A DNA stretch of 64,000 nt from Paraburkholderia dinghuensis (GTDB lineage Bacteria > Pseudomonadota > Gammaproteobacteria > Burkholderiales > Burkholderiaceae): assembly GCF_003837865.1 (NCBI RefSeq), contig NZ_RQIS01000002.1, positions 62,001-126,000 on the forward strand. The letters run 5' to 3'. Positions 7,246-15,942 of this stretch are shown piece after piece. Position 1 is the stretch's first letter. Each line of letters starts with the position of its first letter. A model generated the notes under the pieces. That model made no database searches and was not told the origin of the DNA. It saw nothing but the letters and a program-made list of their open reading frames with translations. The position numbers were made by a program, and so were the translations under genes.

Positions 7246-8922
7246 ATGGCCCGCATTGTCCCCGACGACTGGCAGCACCTCGAAGCCACCGGCGCCGCCG
7301 CGCGCGAACGCGAAACGCTCGCGCTCCTCGAACGCGGCCTGCCCGACGGCTACACGGTTTATCACGGCGTCCACTGGACGCGGCTCTCCGAAGGCTTTTC
7401 GGTGTTCGGCGAAGTCGATTTCGTGATCGTGAGTCCGGCGGGACGGGTGATGATCGTCGAGCAGAAGACCGGCTTCCTGCGCGAGACGCGCGACGGTCTC
7501 GTCAAGGCGCATCTGCAGACCGAACGCAACGTGGCCGTGGCGCTCGCGCGCACGCTCGAGGGCCTGCATCGCCGCTTTACTGCCGCGTTCGGCGCGGGCA
7601 CCTACTTTCTCGAAGAACTGTTTTATTGCCCCGATCATGTCGTGCGCGACCCGGCCATCGCGGGCGTGAACCCCGCGCGCATCGTCGATGCGACGCGCAA
7701 GGCGCAACTTGTGCCGATCGTGCTCGATGCGTTGCCGGCCGACGAGCCGCGCCTGCCGAGCGCGGCCAGGATTCACCACTTCCTCTCCGACGAACTGTCG
7801 CTCGCGCCCGACGCGAGTGCGCTAGTCGGCGCCGCCGGGACGCTTGTTACGCGGCTCGCGGGCGGACTCGCGACGTGGGCGCGGCGGCTGGAATTCGCGC
7901 CGTTCCGGCTGCGCGTGATCGGGACGGCGGGCTCGGGCAAGACGCAACTGGCGGTGCAGGTGATGAAGGATGCGCTCGCGCGCGGCGAACGCACGCTTTA
8001 TGTGTGCTTCAACCGGCCGCTCGCCGATCACATCGCCAAGGTCGCGCCGTCCGGTGCGCTCGTCGCCAACTATCACCAGCTATGCGACTCGATCGCGCGC
8101 GACGGCGGCCGCGTGCCCGACTTCGAAGGCCCCAGCGTGTTCGACGATCTGGAACGCTGCTTCGTCGAAACGCCGATCGATGAACGCTGGCGCTTCGACG
8201 TCTTGATCGTCGACGAAGGACAGGATTTCCAGCAGGCTTGGGTCGACGCGCTGGAGCGGCTGCTGCGGCCAGGCGCGGCGTGGTGGTGGCTCGAAGATCC
8301 GCTGCAGAACCTCTATCTGCGCGAGCCGGTTGCGTTGCCGGGCTGGACCGTGCTGCGCGAGAGCACGAACTATCGCAGTCCGCGCGACATCCTCGACTTC
8401 CTGCGCGACGCTGCCGGCCCGGCCGCACCCGCGCTCGCGCAGCTTGCGGCGGGCAGTCCGTTTGACGGCTCAGGCGTGGCCTTCGCGCCGTGGGATGAAG
8501 CCGCGAGCGCGACGGACGGCGAGCTTCCCGTCGTGGCCGCCACCAAGCGCGCGATCACTCAGGCGCTCTCGCTGGGTTTTCGCAAGCAGGACATCGTGGT
8601 GCTGTCGTTTCGCGGACGCGAGCATTCGCAGCTCACGCCGCTCGACCATCTCGGCCCGCACCGCCTGCGCAGTTTCACGGGCCAATACGACCTGTTCGGC
8701 AACCCGCAGTATCGCGATGGCGATGTGCTGCTCGATTCGGTTTATCGCTTCAAGGGGCAGTCTGCGCCCTGTGTGATCCTGACCGAAGTGGACTTCGAAA
8801 CGCTCGACGAGCGCGCCGCGCGGAAGCTCTTCGTCGGGGCGACGCGCGCGACGATGAAGCTGATTGTGGTGGCGTCGCAGCGCGCGGCACGTGCGCTGGG
8901 GCTCGGTCCGGTTCCTGCCTGA
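7246..8922 (+). CDS. NERD-domain SF1 helicase / ATPase
   Basis: A 558-residue two-part protein. The N-terminal 90 residues resemble the nuclease-related domain (NERD): EVDFVIV (Asp58) followed by VMIVEQKTG (Glu72, Lys74), the metal-binding D-ExK arrangement of restriction-endonuclease-like folds. A UvrD/Rep-type superfamily 1 ATPase follows, with Walker A GTAGSGKT (226-233), Walker B VLIVDEGQDF (319-328), a motif III-like WWWLEDPLQNLY, an arginine motif YRSPRDI, and C-terminal motifs FKGQSAPCVILTE and FVGATRA. Predicted activity is ATP-driven DNA or RNA unwinding coupled to cleavage. Proteins of this plan occur both as housekeeping-like genes and in defence loci. Its neighbour is convergent. 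Confidence 0.82.
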   Translation: MARIVPDDWQHLEATGAAARERETLALLERGLPDGYTVYHGVHWTRLSEGFSVFGEVDFVIVSPAGRVMIVEQKTGFLRETRDGLVKAHLQTERNVAVALARTLEGLHRRFTAAFGAGTYFLEELFYCPDHVVRDPAIAGVNPARIVDATRKAQLVPIVLDALPADEPRLPSAARIHHFLSDELSLAPDASALVGAAGTLVTRLAGGLATWARRLEFAPFRLRVIGTAGSGKTQLAVQVMKDALARGERTLYVCFNRPLADHIAKVAPSGALVANYHQLCDSIARDGGRVPDFEGPSVFDDLERCFVETPIDERWRFDVLIVDEGQDFQQAWVDALERLLRPGAAWWWLEDPLQNLYLREPVALPGWTVLRESTNYRSPRDILDFLRDAAGPAAPALAQLAAGSPFDGSGVAFAPWDEAASATDGELPVVAATKRAITQALSLGFRKQDIVVLSFRGREHSQLTPLDHLGPHRLRSFTGQYDLFGNPQYRDGDVLLDSVYRFKGQSAPCVILTEVDFETLDERAARKLFVGATRATMKLIVVASQRAARALGLGPVPA

Positions 8923-8941
8923 GGACGGGAGCGTCGCGGTC

Positions 8942-9889
8942 TTAGCTCCAGACCGAAGCGCCGATCAGCGTGCCGGTGCGCGTATGCGCGTTCCACCAGA
9001 TCACGCGCAACAGCGGCGCGCGCTGGGCGATGAAGATCGCCTGCATCGGATCGCTTTCGATGAAATGCGTCACGCCGCAGCGAATCGCCGCCGCGGCCTT
9101 GTGCGCGGCGGCGCCCGAGGGCGTGTCGTCGTGCTCGTCGGCCGCGCGCATCACGAGTTCGAGATGGCCGTAGCCGTGGCGTTCGAGCCACGCCTCGGTG
9201 CGCGCACGGTCCATCTCCGGCCGCCCCGTGATGATCGCGCGCGTGCGCTGCATGTCCACCCCGGGAATGCGCTCGAACGGCAGCAGCGCGTCGCGTTCGG
9301 CGAGTGCCGCATCGAGGTCTTCCTCGTAGCGCGCGAGCGGCACGTCGGGCAGCAGCACGCCGTCGAGGTCGATCGCGTACACCGCGTATTCGTGGTCGTC
9401 GGCCATCAGTGCGCCGTCGCGCGTGCCTTCGCGGGCCCAGTCCGCGCGATAGCGGTCCGTGTACGCCTGGCGCTCCCACGGAAACAGCGTGAAATAGCCG
9501 CTCGCGTCGATCGAAAAATCGGGGCGCAGGCGCGAGAGGTCGTCGTAGGCGCCCGTGAGCGTGCGCACGATCAGCCCGTGTTCGCGCAGGAATGCGATGC
9601 AGTCGACGAGCGTGTTTCCGCGGCCCGCGATGTCCTCGCACAGCAGCACTTTCGAGCCGGGCTCGGGCATCGGAAGCGTCGAGTCCCAGCGGACCGCGCG
9701 CGTCGCACGCTCGTAGCGCAGGAACGCGACGCTAGCGCCAGTCGCGTGCGACACCATCAGGGCAAGCGGCGCGCCGCCCCGCAGGACGCCGATAACGGCG
9801 GCAAATTCCTCGCGAGCCAGCACGGGCTGCAGCGACTCGATCCACTGATCGAGTTGTTCGTAGGTGAGCGGCACGACGGGTTTGTTCAT
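8942..9889 (-). CDS. Phosphoribosyltransferase-HAD hydrolase fusion
   Basis: The 315-residue protein joins two enzymes. Residues 1-130 are a type I phosphoribosyltransferase: GVLRGGAPLA (34-43) and a PRPP-binding loop VLLCEDIAGRGNTL (81-94). Residues 170-300 are a HAD-superfamily hydrolase with motif I AIDLDGV (Asp174, Asp176), motif II IITGRPE (Thr221), the motif III Lys near 264, and the acidic motif IV in HFIESDP. PRTase and HAD pairs are known in nucleotide-like or modified-base biosynthesis and salvage, and as components of tellurite-resistance (Ter) associated gene sets. No Ter genes are seen nearby, so the pathway is open. It converges on the NERD-helicase with 19 bases between stops. 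Confidence 0.78.
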   Translation of the reverse strand: MNKPVVPLTYEQLDQWIESLQPVLAREEFAAVIGVLRGGAPLALMVSHATGASVAFLRYERATRAVRWDSTLPMPEPGSKVLLCEDIAGRGNTLVDCIAFLREHGLIVRTLTGAYDDLSRLRPDFSIDASGYFTLFPWERQAYTDRYRADWAREGTRDGALMADDHEYAVYAIDLDGVLLPDVPLARYEEDLDAALAERDALLPFERIPGVDMQRTRAIITGRPEMDRARTEAWLERHGYGHLELVMRAADEHDDTPSGAAAHKAAAAIRCGVTHFIESDPMQAIFIAQRAPLLRVIWWNAHTRTGTLIGASVWS

Positions 9890-10106
9890 CGGGTCGGAAA
9901 CGGGAATAGCGGGGCAGGGAGGGTTCGTCGCACGTGTCCCGCGACGAAGATGGCTATTGTCGGTTCAAGGTTTGACGATATTATGCCTATGCTCGCGCGC
10001 GCCTGCTGGCCGCGCCGGGCGGGCTGGCGCCGGACGGGGAGGTCCACGGCGCGCGCGACTATAACGAATCGAATCAACGAATCCACGCACGAGGGGGCTA
10101 AAAGCG

Positions 10107-10628
10107 ATGTCGGAACCTTCTGGCTGGCGGCGCTTTTCTGCCGCTCTGGCCGTGGCAGCCAGCGCAACCGCTGTCCACGCTGGCGATGCCGCGCCTGCCA
10201 CGCCGCTCTCGCTCGATATCGATGGCGAGGTGCACGTCACGAATAACGCGGCGCACACGGCTTATCACTTCACCGAAGCGCAGTTGCTGAAGCTGCCGGT
10301 TCACGCCATTTCCACCTCCACCGCCTGGACCCCGCGCTCGACCTTCACGGGTCCGCTGCTCTCCGACGTGCTCAAGGCCGTGGGCGCGTATGGGCACGAG
10401 ATCGAGATCCACACGCTCGACGACTACGTCTGCGACGTTCCGGTCGCCGACGCCGAGCGCTACGGCGTCGTGCTCGCCTACGCCATGAATGGCCAGCGCC
10501 TCAAGGTGAGCAACTACGGTCCGTTGTTCCTGATCTATCCGCGCGACCAGTATCCTCAGGAACTGGTCGGCGCTGCCGGCGACGCAAAGTTCGCGTGGCA
10601 GATCAAGTCGATGACCATCAAGCGGTGA
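10107..10628 (+). CDS. Exported molybdopterin-oxidoreductase-fold protein
   Basis: The 173-residue protein starts with a signal peptide ending at VHAG. The mature part resembles the small molybdopterin-binding fold of the sulfite oxidase family: a beta-rich start LSLDIDGEV, an STSTAWTPRSTFTGPLLSDVL segment corresponding to the CxGxxxxGxxWxGxxL region of true enzymes, and YGPLFLIYPRD. The cofactor-ligand cysteine of active sulfite oxidases is not present at the expected place, so it may be a binding rather than catalytic protein. It lies 7 bases before a membrane-bound hybrid histidine kinase, suggesting a periplasmic sensor subunit. That role is an inference; a GAGGGGG element supports the start. 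Confidence 0.65.
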   Translation: MSEPSGWRRFSAALAVAASATAVHAGDAAPATPLSLDIDGEVHVTNNAAHTAYHFTEAQLLKLPVHAISTSTAWTPRSTFTGPLLSDVLKAVGAYGHEIEIHTLDDYVCDVPVADAERYGVVLAYAMNGQRLKVSNYGPLFLIYPRDQYPQELVGAAGDAKFAWQIKSMTIKR

Positions 10629-10635
10629 GCGGCCG

Positions 10636-12480
10636 GTGATGCGTGGTCCGCTGCGACGGTTCGTGCTCGTGCTGGTCTGGTTCATTGCGCTGCTGCCGCC
10701 GGTGGCGGGGGTCGGCTATCTGCTGTACGCGAACTTGCTCGATCCGCGCGTGGTCCAGCGCCTCGGCGGCAGTTACGATGGCTTGTACTGGGACGCTGCC
10801 CAACTGCAGATCGCCTACGCGCGTTTCGAGAGCCAGTTGTCGCTGTACGCGGACGGCATCGACCGTGACGTCGAAAGGGTGCGGCTGCGCTACGCCTTGT
10901 TGCAGTCGAAGCTCAACATCGTGAAGGGCTCCACGCACGAACTGCGCGGGCTGCCCGGACTCACCGAGCGCCAGCAGGCCGATCTCGCGGCGCTCGACGC
11001 CGCCGTTTCGCAATTCGAGTCGCAAATACCGGCGCTCGCCGACGAGCCGTGGCGCGCGGCGCCGATGGAGGAGTCGCTGCGCGATCACTGGTCCGAGATC
11101 AACGATCTCGCGTTGAACCGGCGTTTCGCCGACGTCACCGAGCGCGACGCCATCCGTCGCGACTTCATCGCGAAGCGCCGTGAGTTGTTTGCTGCCGGGA
11201 TCGTGATGCTGGTGCTCTCGGCGGCGGCGGCGGTGCTGCTCGTGATGAACGGCTACCGGCGCTCGCGCCTCATCAGTCAGCAGCGGGCGCTGCTCGAAGC
11301 CGAGCACCAGGCGAGCCGCGCCGCGCGCGAGGCCAGCTCGGCGAAGGACGCGTTCCTCGGCATGATCAGCCACGAGTTGCGCACGCCGCTGCACGCGATC
11401 GTTTCGTCGATCGAACTGCTCGGCTTCAACTCGCATTCCGAGGCGGACCGCAAGGTGATTCAGCGCCTCGAAACGGCCGCGCGCCAGCTCGAAGCACAGA
11501 TGAAGGACCTCACCGACTACGCGCGGCTCGGCGCGGGCAAGCTCGAACTTCGCGAGGAGCCGTTCGATCCGCACGAACTGCTGCAGTCGATCGTCGACGA
11601 AAACGAAAGCGCCGCGATGGCGCGTGGTCTCGTGTTCGAACATGCATGGCACGGGGCCGTGCAGCCGGTCGTGGCCGATCCGCATCGCATTCGTCAGATC
11701 GCGAACAATCTCGTGACGAACGCGATTCGCTACACCGAGCGCGGCAAGGTGAGCATCGAATTTGCGCTCGAGGCGCGATCGCTTTCAATCGTCGTCAGCG
11801 ACACGGGGCCGGGCGTGCCGCCATCGCAGATTCCGCTCATTTTCAAGGAGTTCACGCAACTCGACACGTCGCGCTCGCGCCGCTACGAGGGCGCGGGGAT
11901 GGGGCTCGCGATCGTGCGCGGGCTCGTCGATCTGTTCGGCGGGTCGATCGAGACGGATAGCCGCGTGGGCGAAGGCACGACGTTCACGGTGACCGTGCCG
12001 GTCGCGCCGGTCGCCGCGCCGCAGGCAGGCGGCACGGCGCAGCAGGTGGGCGGCGCGGGCGAGCGTCCCCGGGTGCTCATCGTGGACGACAATCCGCTCG
12101 TGCGCGATTCGCTTGGCGAGATGGTGGCGCACATGGGCTACGCGGCGCTCGTGGCGGGCGATGTTGATGGCGCGCTCGCGCTGGTGGCCACGCATCGGTG
12201 CGATGTGGTGCTGCTCGACCTGCACATGCCGGGCCGCGATGGTTACGCGTTTATCGCTGGGCTCAATGCGGGCGCCGCGGCGGGGCCGCGCCCGCCGGTG
12301 ATCGCCGTGAGTGCGGACGTCGCGGCACTCACTTCGTGCGGCGAGGACAGTCCCTTCTTCGAGTGCCTCACAAAGCCGGTTCACTACGAGGTGTTGCGCG
12401 CCGCCGTGCAGCGCGCGTTGTGGGCGCCGCGCTCGACTGAGGCGCGCCAGGCGTATCGGGGCTTACGAGGTCGTGCGTGA
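10636..12480 (+). CDS. Hybrid sensor histidine kinase / response regulator
   Basis: This 614-residue membrane kinase has a membrane helix at residues 9-33, a periplasmic loop of roughly 150 residues, a second helix near 190-212, a HisKA domain with His246 in MISHELRTPLH, an HATPase domain (ATP-lid elements FKEFTQLDT and GAGMGLAIV) and a C-terminal receiver with Asp528 in VVLLDLHMPG. It follows the exported molybdopterin-fold gene by 7 bases. The start can be the GTG at the given position or the ATG right after it; neither has a strong ribosome-binding site. Phosphorelay probably runs from His246 to Asp528 and out to a phosphotransfer protein not found here. The converging HTH-receiver gene is a plausible downstream partner. 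Confidence 0.9.
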   Translation: MMRGPLRRFVLVLVWFIALLPPVAGVGYLLYANLLDPRVVQRLGGSYDGLYWDAAQLQIAYARFESQLSLYADGIDRDVERVRLRYALLQSKLNIVKGSTHELRGLPGLTERQQADLAALDAAVSQFESQIPALADEPWRAAPMEESLRDHWSEINDLALNRRFADVTERDAIRRDFIAKRRELFAAGIVMLVLSAAAAVLLVMNGYRRSRLISQQRALLEAEHQASRAAREASSAKDAFLGMISHELRTPLHAIVSSIELLGFNSHSEADRKVIQRLETAARQLEAQMKDLTDYARLGAGKLELREEPFDPHELLQSIVDENESAAMARGLVFEHAWHGAVQPVVADPHRIRQIANNLVTNAIRYTERGKVSIEFALEARSLSIVVSDTGPGVPPSQIPLIFKEFTQLDTSRSRRYEGAGMGLAIVRGLVDLFGGSIETDSRVGEGTTFTVTVPVAPVAAPQAGGTAQQVGGAGERPRVLIVDDNPLVRDSLGEMVAHMGYAALVAGDVDGALALVATHRCDVVLLDLHMPGRDGYAFIAGLNAGAAAGPRPPVIAVSADVAALTSCGEDSPFFECLTKPVHYEVLRAAVQRALWAPRSTEARQAYRGLRGRA

Positions 12481-12508
12481 GGCTGGATGGGTGGCGCGCC
12501 AGGCTGTG

Positions 12509-13363
12509 TCAGCTGCGGTTGAGCCGCTTCGACAGATCGGCGACGAGAATCGCCATGCGCGCGGGTTTCTCATAGCAGGCGACGTCGTAGTGACGGACGA
12601 CCTGGCTGATCTCCGATTCACTGGCCTTGCCGGTCAGCAGTTCGCCGGTCAGCACGAAGATCGGCGCATCGGGGTTCTCAGACGAGCGCACGCGGCGGAT
12701 CGAATCGGCAGCGGTTTGTCCACCGAAGAGCCAGTCGATCACCACGCCGTCGAACACCTGGCTTTCCAGCGCCTCGTCGAAGGCGGCAAGGCCGTAGAGT
12801 GCCTGGGCCGCGTAGCCGCTGTGTTCGAGGTAGTCGCGCAGGTTGTCGGCGGACGCGCGGTCGTCGTCGACGACCGCGATCACCGGCTTGTCCGCCTCGG
12901 CACGGCGCGGGTAGATCTCGATCTTGTGGACTTCGTGGGCGTTCTGGTACAGCGAGCCGTCGGGCCGCACGACGCGCCACTGCCCCTGTTTTTCATACGC
13001 GACGAATTCGGGCCGGCTACCCGCTTCGGCCGGCGCACCGATCCACGCGGTGCAGGGCAGTTCGGCCACGCTCACGCAGAGCAGCGCTTCCTGCGCGCTG
13101 GCGCCGAGCACGCCGGGATCGAGCAATTGCCCGGCGAAAAGCTGACCGACAGGCTCGCCGAACGCCTCTGCCACTCGCTTGATCTGGGTGAGCGTCCACG
13201 GGCTGTTGCCGCGCAGCTTGCGATGCCCTTGCGAGAAGCTCAGATCGAGGATCCGGCAAAGCTCGGTGGTTTGCTGGCGCTTGCCGATGCCGTGACGGTT
13301 CATCAGCTCACGCACGCGCTCCGCGACCGTGGTCGAGTCGGTTGGGTGTGCAACGTTCGACAT
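12509..13363 (-). CDS. HTH (BetR-like)-receiver domain regulator
   Basis: A 284-residue regulator with an unusual order: an N-terminal helix-turn-helix resembling the BetR/XRE type (residues 12-80, with LCRILDLSFSQGHRKLRG and LTQIKRVAEAFG), a middle segment of about 75 residues of unknown role, and a C-terminal receiver domain (160-284) with VVDDDRAS, phospho-acceptor Asp210 in DGVVIDWLFGG, a conserved Thr in FVLTG and Lys in CYEKPAR. In most response regulators the receiver comes first. It faces the hybrid histidine kinase with 28 bases between stops, and may be its output. The ATG start is the first codon of a well-formed N-terminus. Confidence 0.82.
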   Translation of the reverse strand: MSNVAHPTDSTTVAERVRELMNRHGIGKRQQTTELCRILDLSFSQGHRKLRGNSPWTLTQIKRVAEAFGEPVGQLFAGQLLDPGVLGASAQEALLCVSVAELPCTAWIGAPAEAGSRPEFVAYEKQGQWRVVRPDGSLYQNAHEVHKIEIYPRRAEADKPVIAVVDDDRASADNLRDYLEHSGYAAQALYGLAAFDEALESQVFDGVVIDWLFGGQTAADSIRRVRSSENPDAPIFVLTGELLTGKASESEISQVVRHYDVACYEKPARMAILVADLSKRLNRS

Positions 13364-13891
13364 GCCTTGGGGGAGATCGAAAACTCAGTGTCCGGCTGAT
13401 TATGGTGCGCGGGTGTGGGCTTGTGATTAGCCGGGAGTCCGCGATGCGCACAGTATTCTAAACGCATCAATTAACCATGTTGTGACAATTTTTGGGGGCG
13501 GAAAGCGGTTGATTGAAGGGCGGCTGTCGCGGCGTGCTGGACACAGCCAGCGGGGCACGAATGACCGGCCGGTTAAATACACTGCGAGTGGAGAACGATC
13601 GGTGGTGCCCGCGTGGGGCGCTTTCCTGAGCAAGCCGCACGAACATGAACACGTCGATTGGGCGCGGACCGGCATCGCCGTGTTCGGTGTGCCCGGGGGA
13701 ATTTGTGGAGTGGACTGCAGAAAACCGGCCTTCGCGACGAAGCGGCTTACAGGTCGACCGCTCGCAGGGACTCTCGTGGAAGTGAGGACCGGTATTGAAT
13801 TGTTGGCGCCGGCGCCGCCAGGTGAGATTCAGTCTGGCAGTTGGCCGGCGCGTGCTGCATGGTGTGTTGTGAGCTAAACGTCGATAGAAAG
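13364..13891. other. Intergenic region without a recognisable gene
   Basis: About 530 bases between the HTH-receiver gene and the 3' end of a porin. A short AT-rich patch around 13450-13495 could hold the promoter of the leftward regulator. The open frames in the remainder lack ribosome-binding sites and any recognisable motif. Confidence 0.5.
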
Positions 13892-15598
13892 TCAGAACTT
13901 GTAGTTCACACCCACGGAGACGGCCATCGGATGCCCCCCGGCAAAGCAGAATGGCGCGCCCTGCGAGATAGAGCTGCCGTCGTGGCAATCGTAAGTCACG
14001 CTTCGCCCGCCCGCGCCGAGCGCATAGTGCGCATTGGCCTCGTTGATCACGAACGCGTAGTTGGCGTAGACGGACAGATACTTGTCGAACGAGTGCCGGT
14101 ACAGGAACGTGAACATGTTGGCGGCATTAGGCGGATTGGCAATTCCGATCGCGTTGGGATCTGCGGGCGCTGTGTTGTGCTGGCCGGGGTCGCCTGGCGT
14201 GCTGCCTGCGTGCGCCCAGCCGAAGCTCGCGGAATCCCTCGGCGAAAACACCTGTGTGATCGCCAGCCAGAATCCGTTGCGGCTACGCTCGTTTTGCGCC
14301 TCCAGATAAGCAGGAATCTCGCGGCGCATCCATTCGTAGATGCCGCTGACCGTGGTGGCCGTCGGAAACGTATATTGCGCGCCGACCTTGAACGCCCATT
14401 CGTTACCGACGTCGTTAGGATCGGTGCCGTCCGCAGAAGCGGCTGCGGCTGGCGTGTTCATGACGTCGCTCGTCCGGTTGACGTCGCGGTGCAATTCATA
14501 CGCAGCGGTTACGTAGAGCGGGCCGTGTGTGTACGCGATGTTCGCGCTGTATGCCGTTCCGTAGCTGCCGTCGTTACAGGCAGCCGGGGTGCCGCCGCTA
14601 CCAGGGACGTTGCCACCGGTACAGTCGGATTCGCCCATGGCCTGCGTCGAGTTATCCCATCCGCGATTCTGGCCGGGAGAAACGAGCGCATTGAACGTAA
14701 AGCCGTGGAAATTCGGAGACTCATACCAGATCGCATGATCGAGTCGCGTGCCGAATTCCACGCGATTGTCGCCCCCCGTGTTGCCCATGATGGTCGCGTA
14801 ATCGCCGGGCATGCCGGAGAACGGGTTCATGCGTTGCGTCGAGTTCTTGTAGGGCGCGTCGGTCTTACCGATTTTCAGCGCGCCCCACGTCGGCGACGAG
14901 AATCCGACAAAGCTGTTTCTCGATGTCAGCGCACCCTTTACGGTCGTATCCTGCGCGGAGTTCGAGTTGGCCGAGCCCGCGGTCGCCGAGACATCGAGCT
15001 GCGTTTCCAGCTGGTAGATGAACGAGAACTGGGGCGATCCGAAGTCGTGCTTTCCGCGTACGCCGATATACGACAGGTTCGACGAAACGTCAGGCATCCA
15101 GCCCATATTGCCTTGCGGGAAGACGCGGGTCCCGTCGGGACGCACGTATGAGCTTTGCAGGCCTTTGGTCGCATAGTCGACGGAGAGGTCGAGATTTCCG
15201 TAGAACTCCATGTTGCCGAGCGCAGCGAGGACCTGCTTGACACGCGGAGGCATGTCGTGGCCCCAGTCGGAGCTACCCTCCTCGGCGACGGTGCCCGGCG
15301 CTGCCACGGTCGCTTGTGCGTAAGCGGTCACGGGCTGGGCAGTTGCGGGCGACACTTGCGCGCTCTGCATGGAGGACGTTTTCTGGATTTGCGCTGCGCC
15401 CTGTGCCGTTGATCGGGACTGGTTCGCGGTCAGTTCGTCCAGCCGTTTGCTCAAGGCGACTAGTTGCTGGCGAAGCTCCTGAATCTCCGCCTTGTTCGAG
15501 TCGGGTAGAGCCTGTGCATACGCGAGCCCGCCGCCCCCCGTTGATAAACCCGCAAGCAAAACGATGCCTTCACCTATTAATAGGCGAGAAGATTTCAT
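13892..15598 (-). CDS. Outer-membrane porin with N-terminal coiled coil
   Basis: The 568-residue protein begins with a signal peptide ending near AYAQ, then a coiled-coil segment IQELRQQLVALSKRLDEL (residues 39-56) and a polar linker, before a long beta-barrel with a porin signature (YGNLDLSVDY, GFSSPTWGALKIGKTDAP) and a C-terminal strand ending in VGVNYKF with the terminal Phe required for outer-membrane assembly. It fits the Gram-negative Porin_4 family but is longer than the usual 350-400 residues because of the leader and loop insertions. The coiled coil may trimerise or contact peptidoglycan. GGAG precedes the start. The upstream region is AT-rich with a palindrome, suggesting regulated expression. 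Confidence 0.88.
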   Translation of the reverse strand: MKSSRLLIGEGIVLLAGLSTGGGGLAYAQALPDSNKAEIQELRQQLVALSKRLDELTANQSRSTAQGAAQIQKTSSMQSAQVSPATAQPVTAYAQATVAAPGTVAEEGSSDWGHDMPPRVKQVLAALGNMEFYGNLDLSVDYATKGLQSSYVRPDGTRVFPQGNMGWMPDVSSNLSYIGVRGKHDFGSPQFSFIYQLETQLDVSATAGSANSNSAQDTTVKGALTSRNSFVGFSSPTWGALKIGKTDAPYKNSTQRMNPFSGMPGDYATIMGNTGGDNRVEFGTRLDHAIWYESPNFHGFTFNALVSPGQNRGWDNSTQAMGESDCTGGNVPGSGGTPAACNDGSYGTAYSANIAYTHGPLYVTAAYELHRDVNRTSDVMNTPAAAASADGTDPNDVGNEWAFKVGAQYTFPTATTVSGIYEWMRREIPAYLEAQNERSRNGFWLAITQVFSPRDSASFGWAHAGSTPGDPGQHNTAPADPNAIGIANPPNAANMFTFLYRHSFDKYLSVYANYAFVINEANAHYALGAGGRSVTYDCHDGSSISQGAPFCFAGGHPMAVSVGVNYKF

Positions 15599-15637
15599 AT
15601 TGTCTCCAACTCTAATTCTTTGTTATCAGGACAACGA

Positions 15638-15649
15638 ATCAACGTTGAT
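15638..15649. promoter_or_regulatory. 12-bp perfect palindrome upstream of the porin
   Basis: ATCAACGTTGAT is a perfect palindrome about 40 bases upstream of the porin start, in the leader or promoter region of that leftward gene. It has the size of a small dimeric repressor site. No regulator can be tied to it from sequence alone. Confidence 0.35.
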
Positions 15650-15724
15650 GTTGGGGTAACCGAAAGCAGATGAGCCTTTGCATTACTTTCCGTTACTGAG
15701 GTTGCGGTTGGTGACTCTACGGGG

Positions 15725-15850
15725 ATGGGGGACGGGAGGGAATTAAATGTTTTTTATAGTAACGATCATCAAACTGAGAATAGCTTTCTATTTGGTGAGA
15801 CTAAACATTTCAACAATATTATTTTTTCTGACAAACCAGATGCCGCAGTC
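15725..15850. other. AT-rich island upstream of the porin
   Basis: This stretch, with runs such as AATTAAATG and ATATTATTTTTTCTG, is far more AT-rich than anything near it. It lies 130-250 bases upstream of the porin start and just beyond the LysR gene's 3' end. A rightward frame through it lacks a ribosome-binding site and is not believed. It may bind nucleoid proteins or be a relic of insertion. Confidence 0.4.
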
Positions 15851-15942
15851 ATGTCGCTACGCCAGATGAATCTGGCCGGGAGCGCCGCCCCGTGCGCGCT
15901 GGCCGGTCTCGGCCCCGCGCGCGCTTTCGCGCGGCCGGGCCC

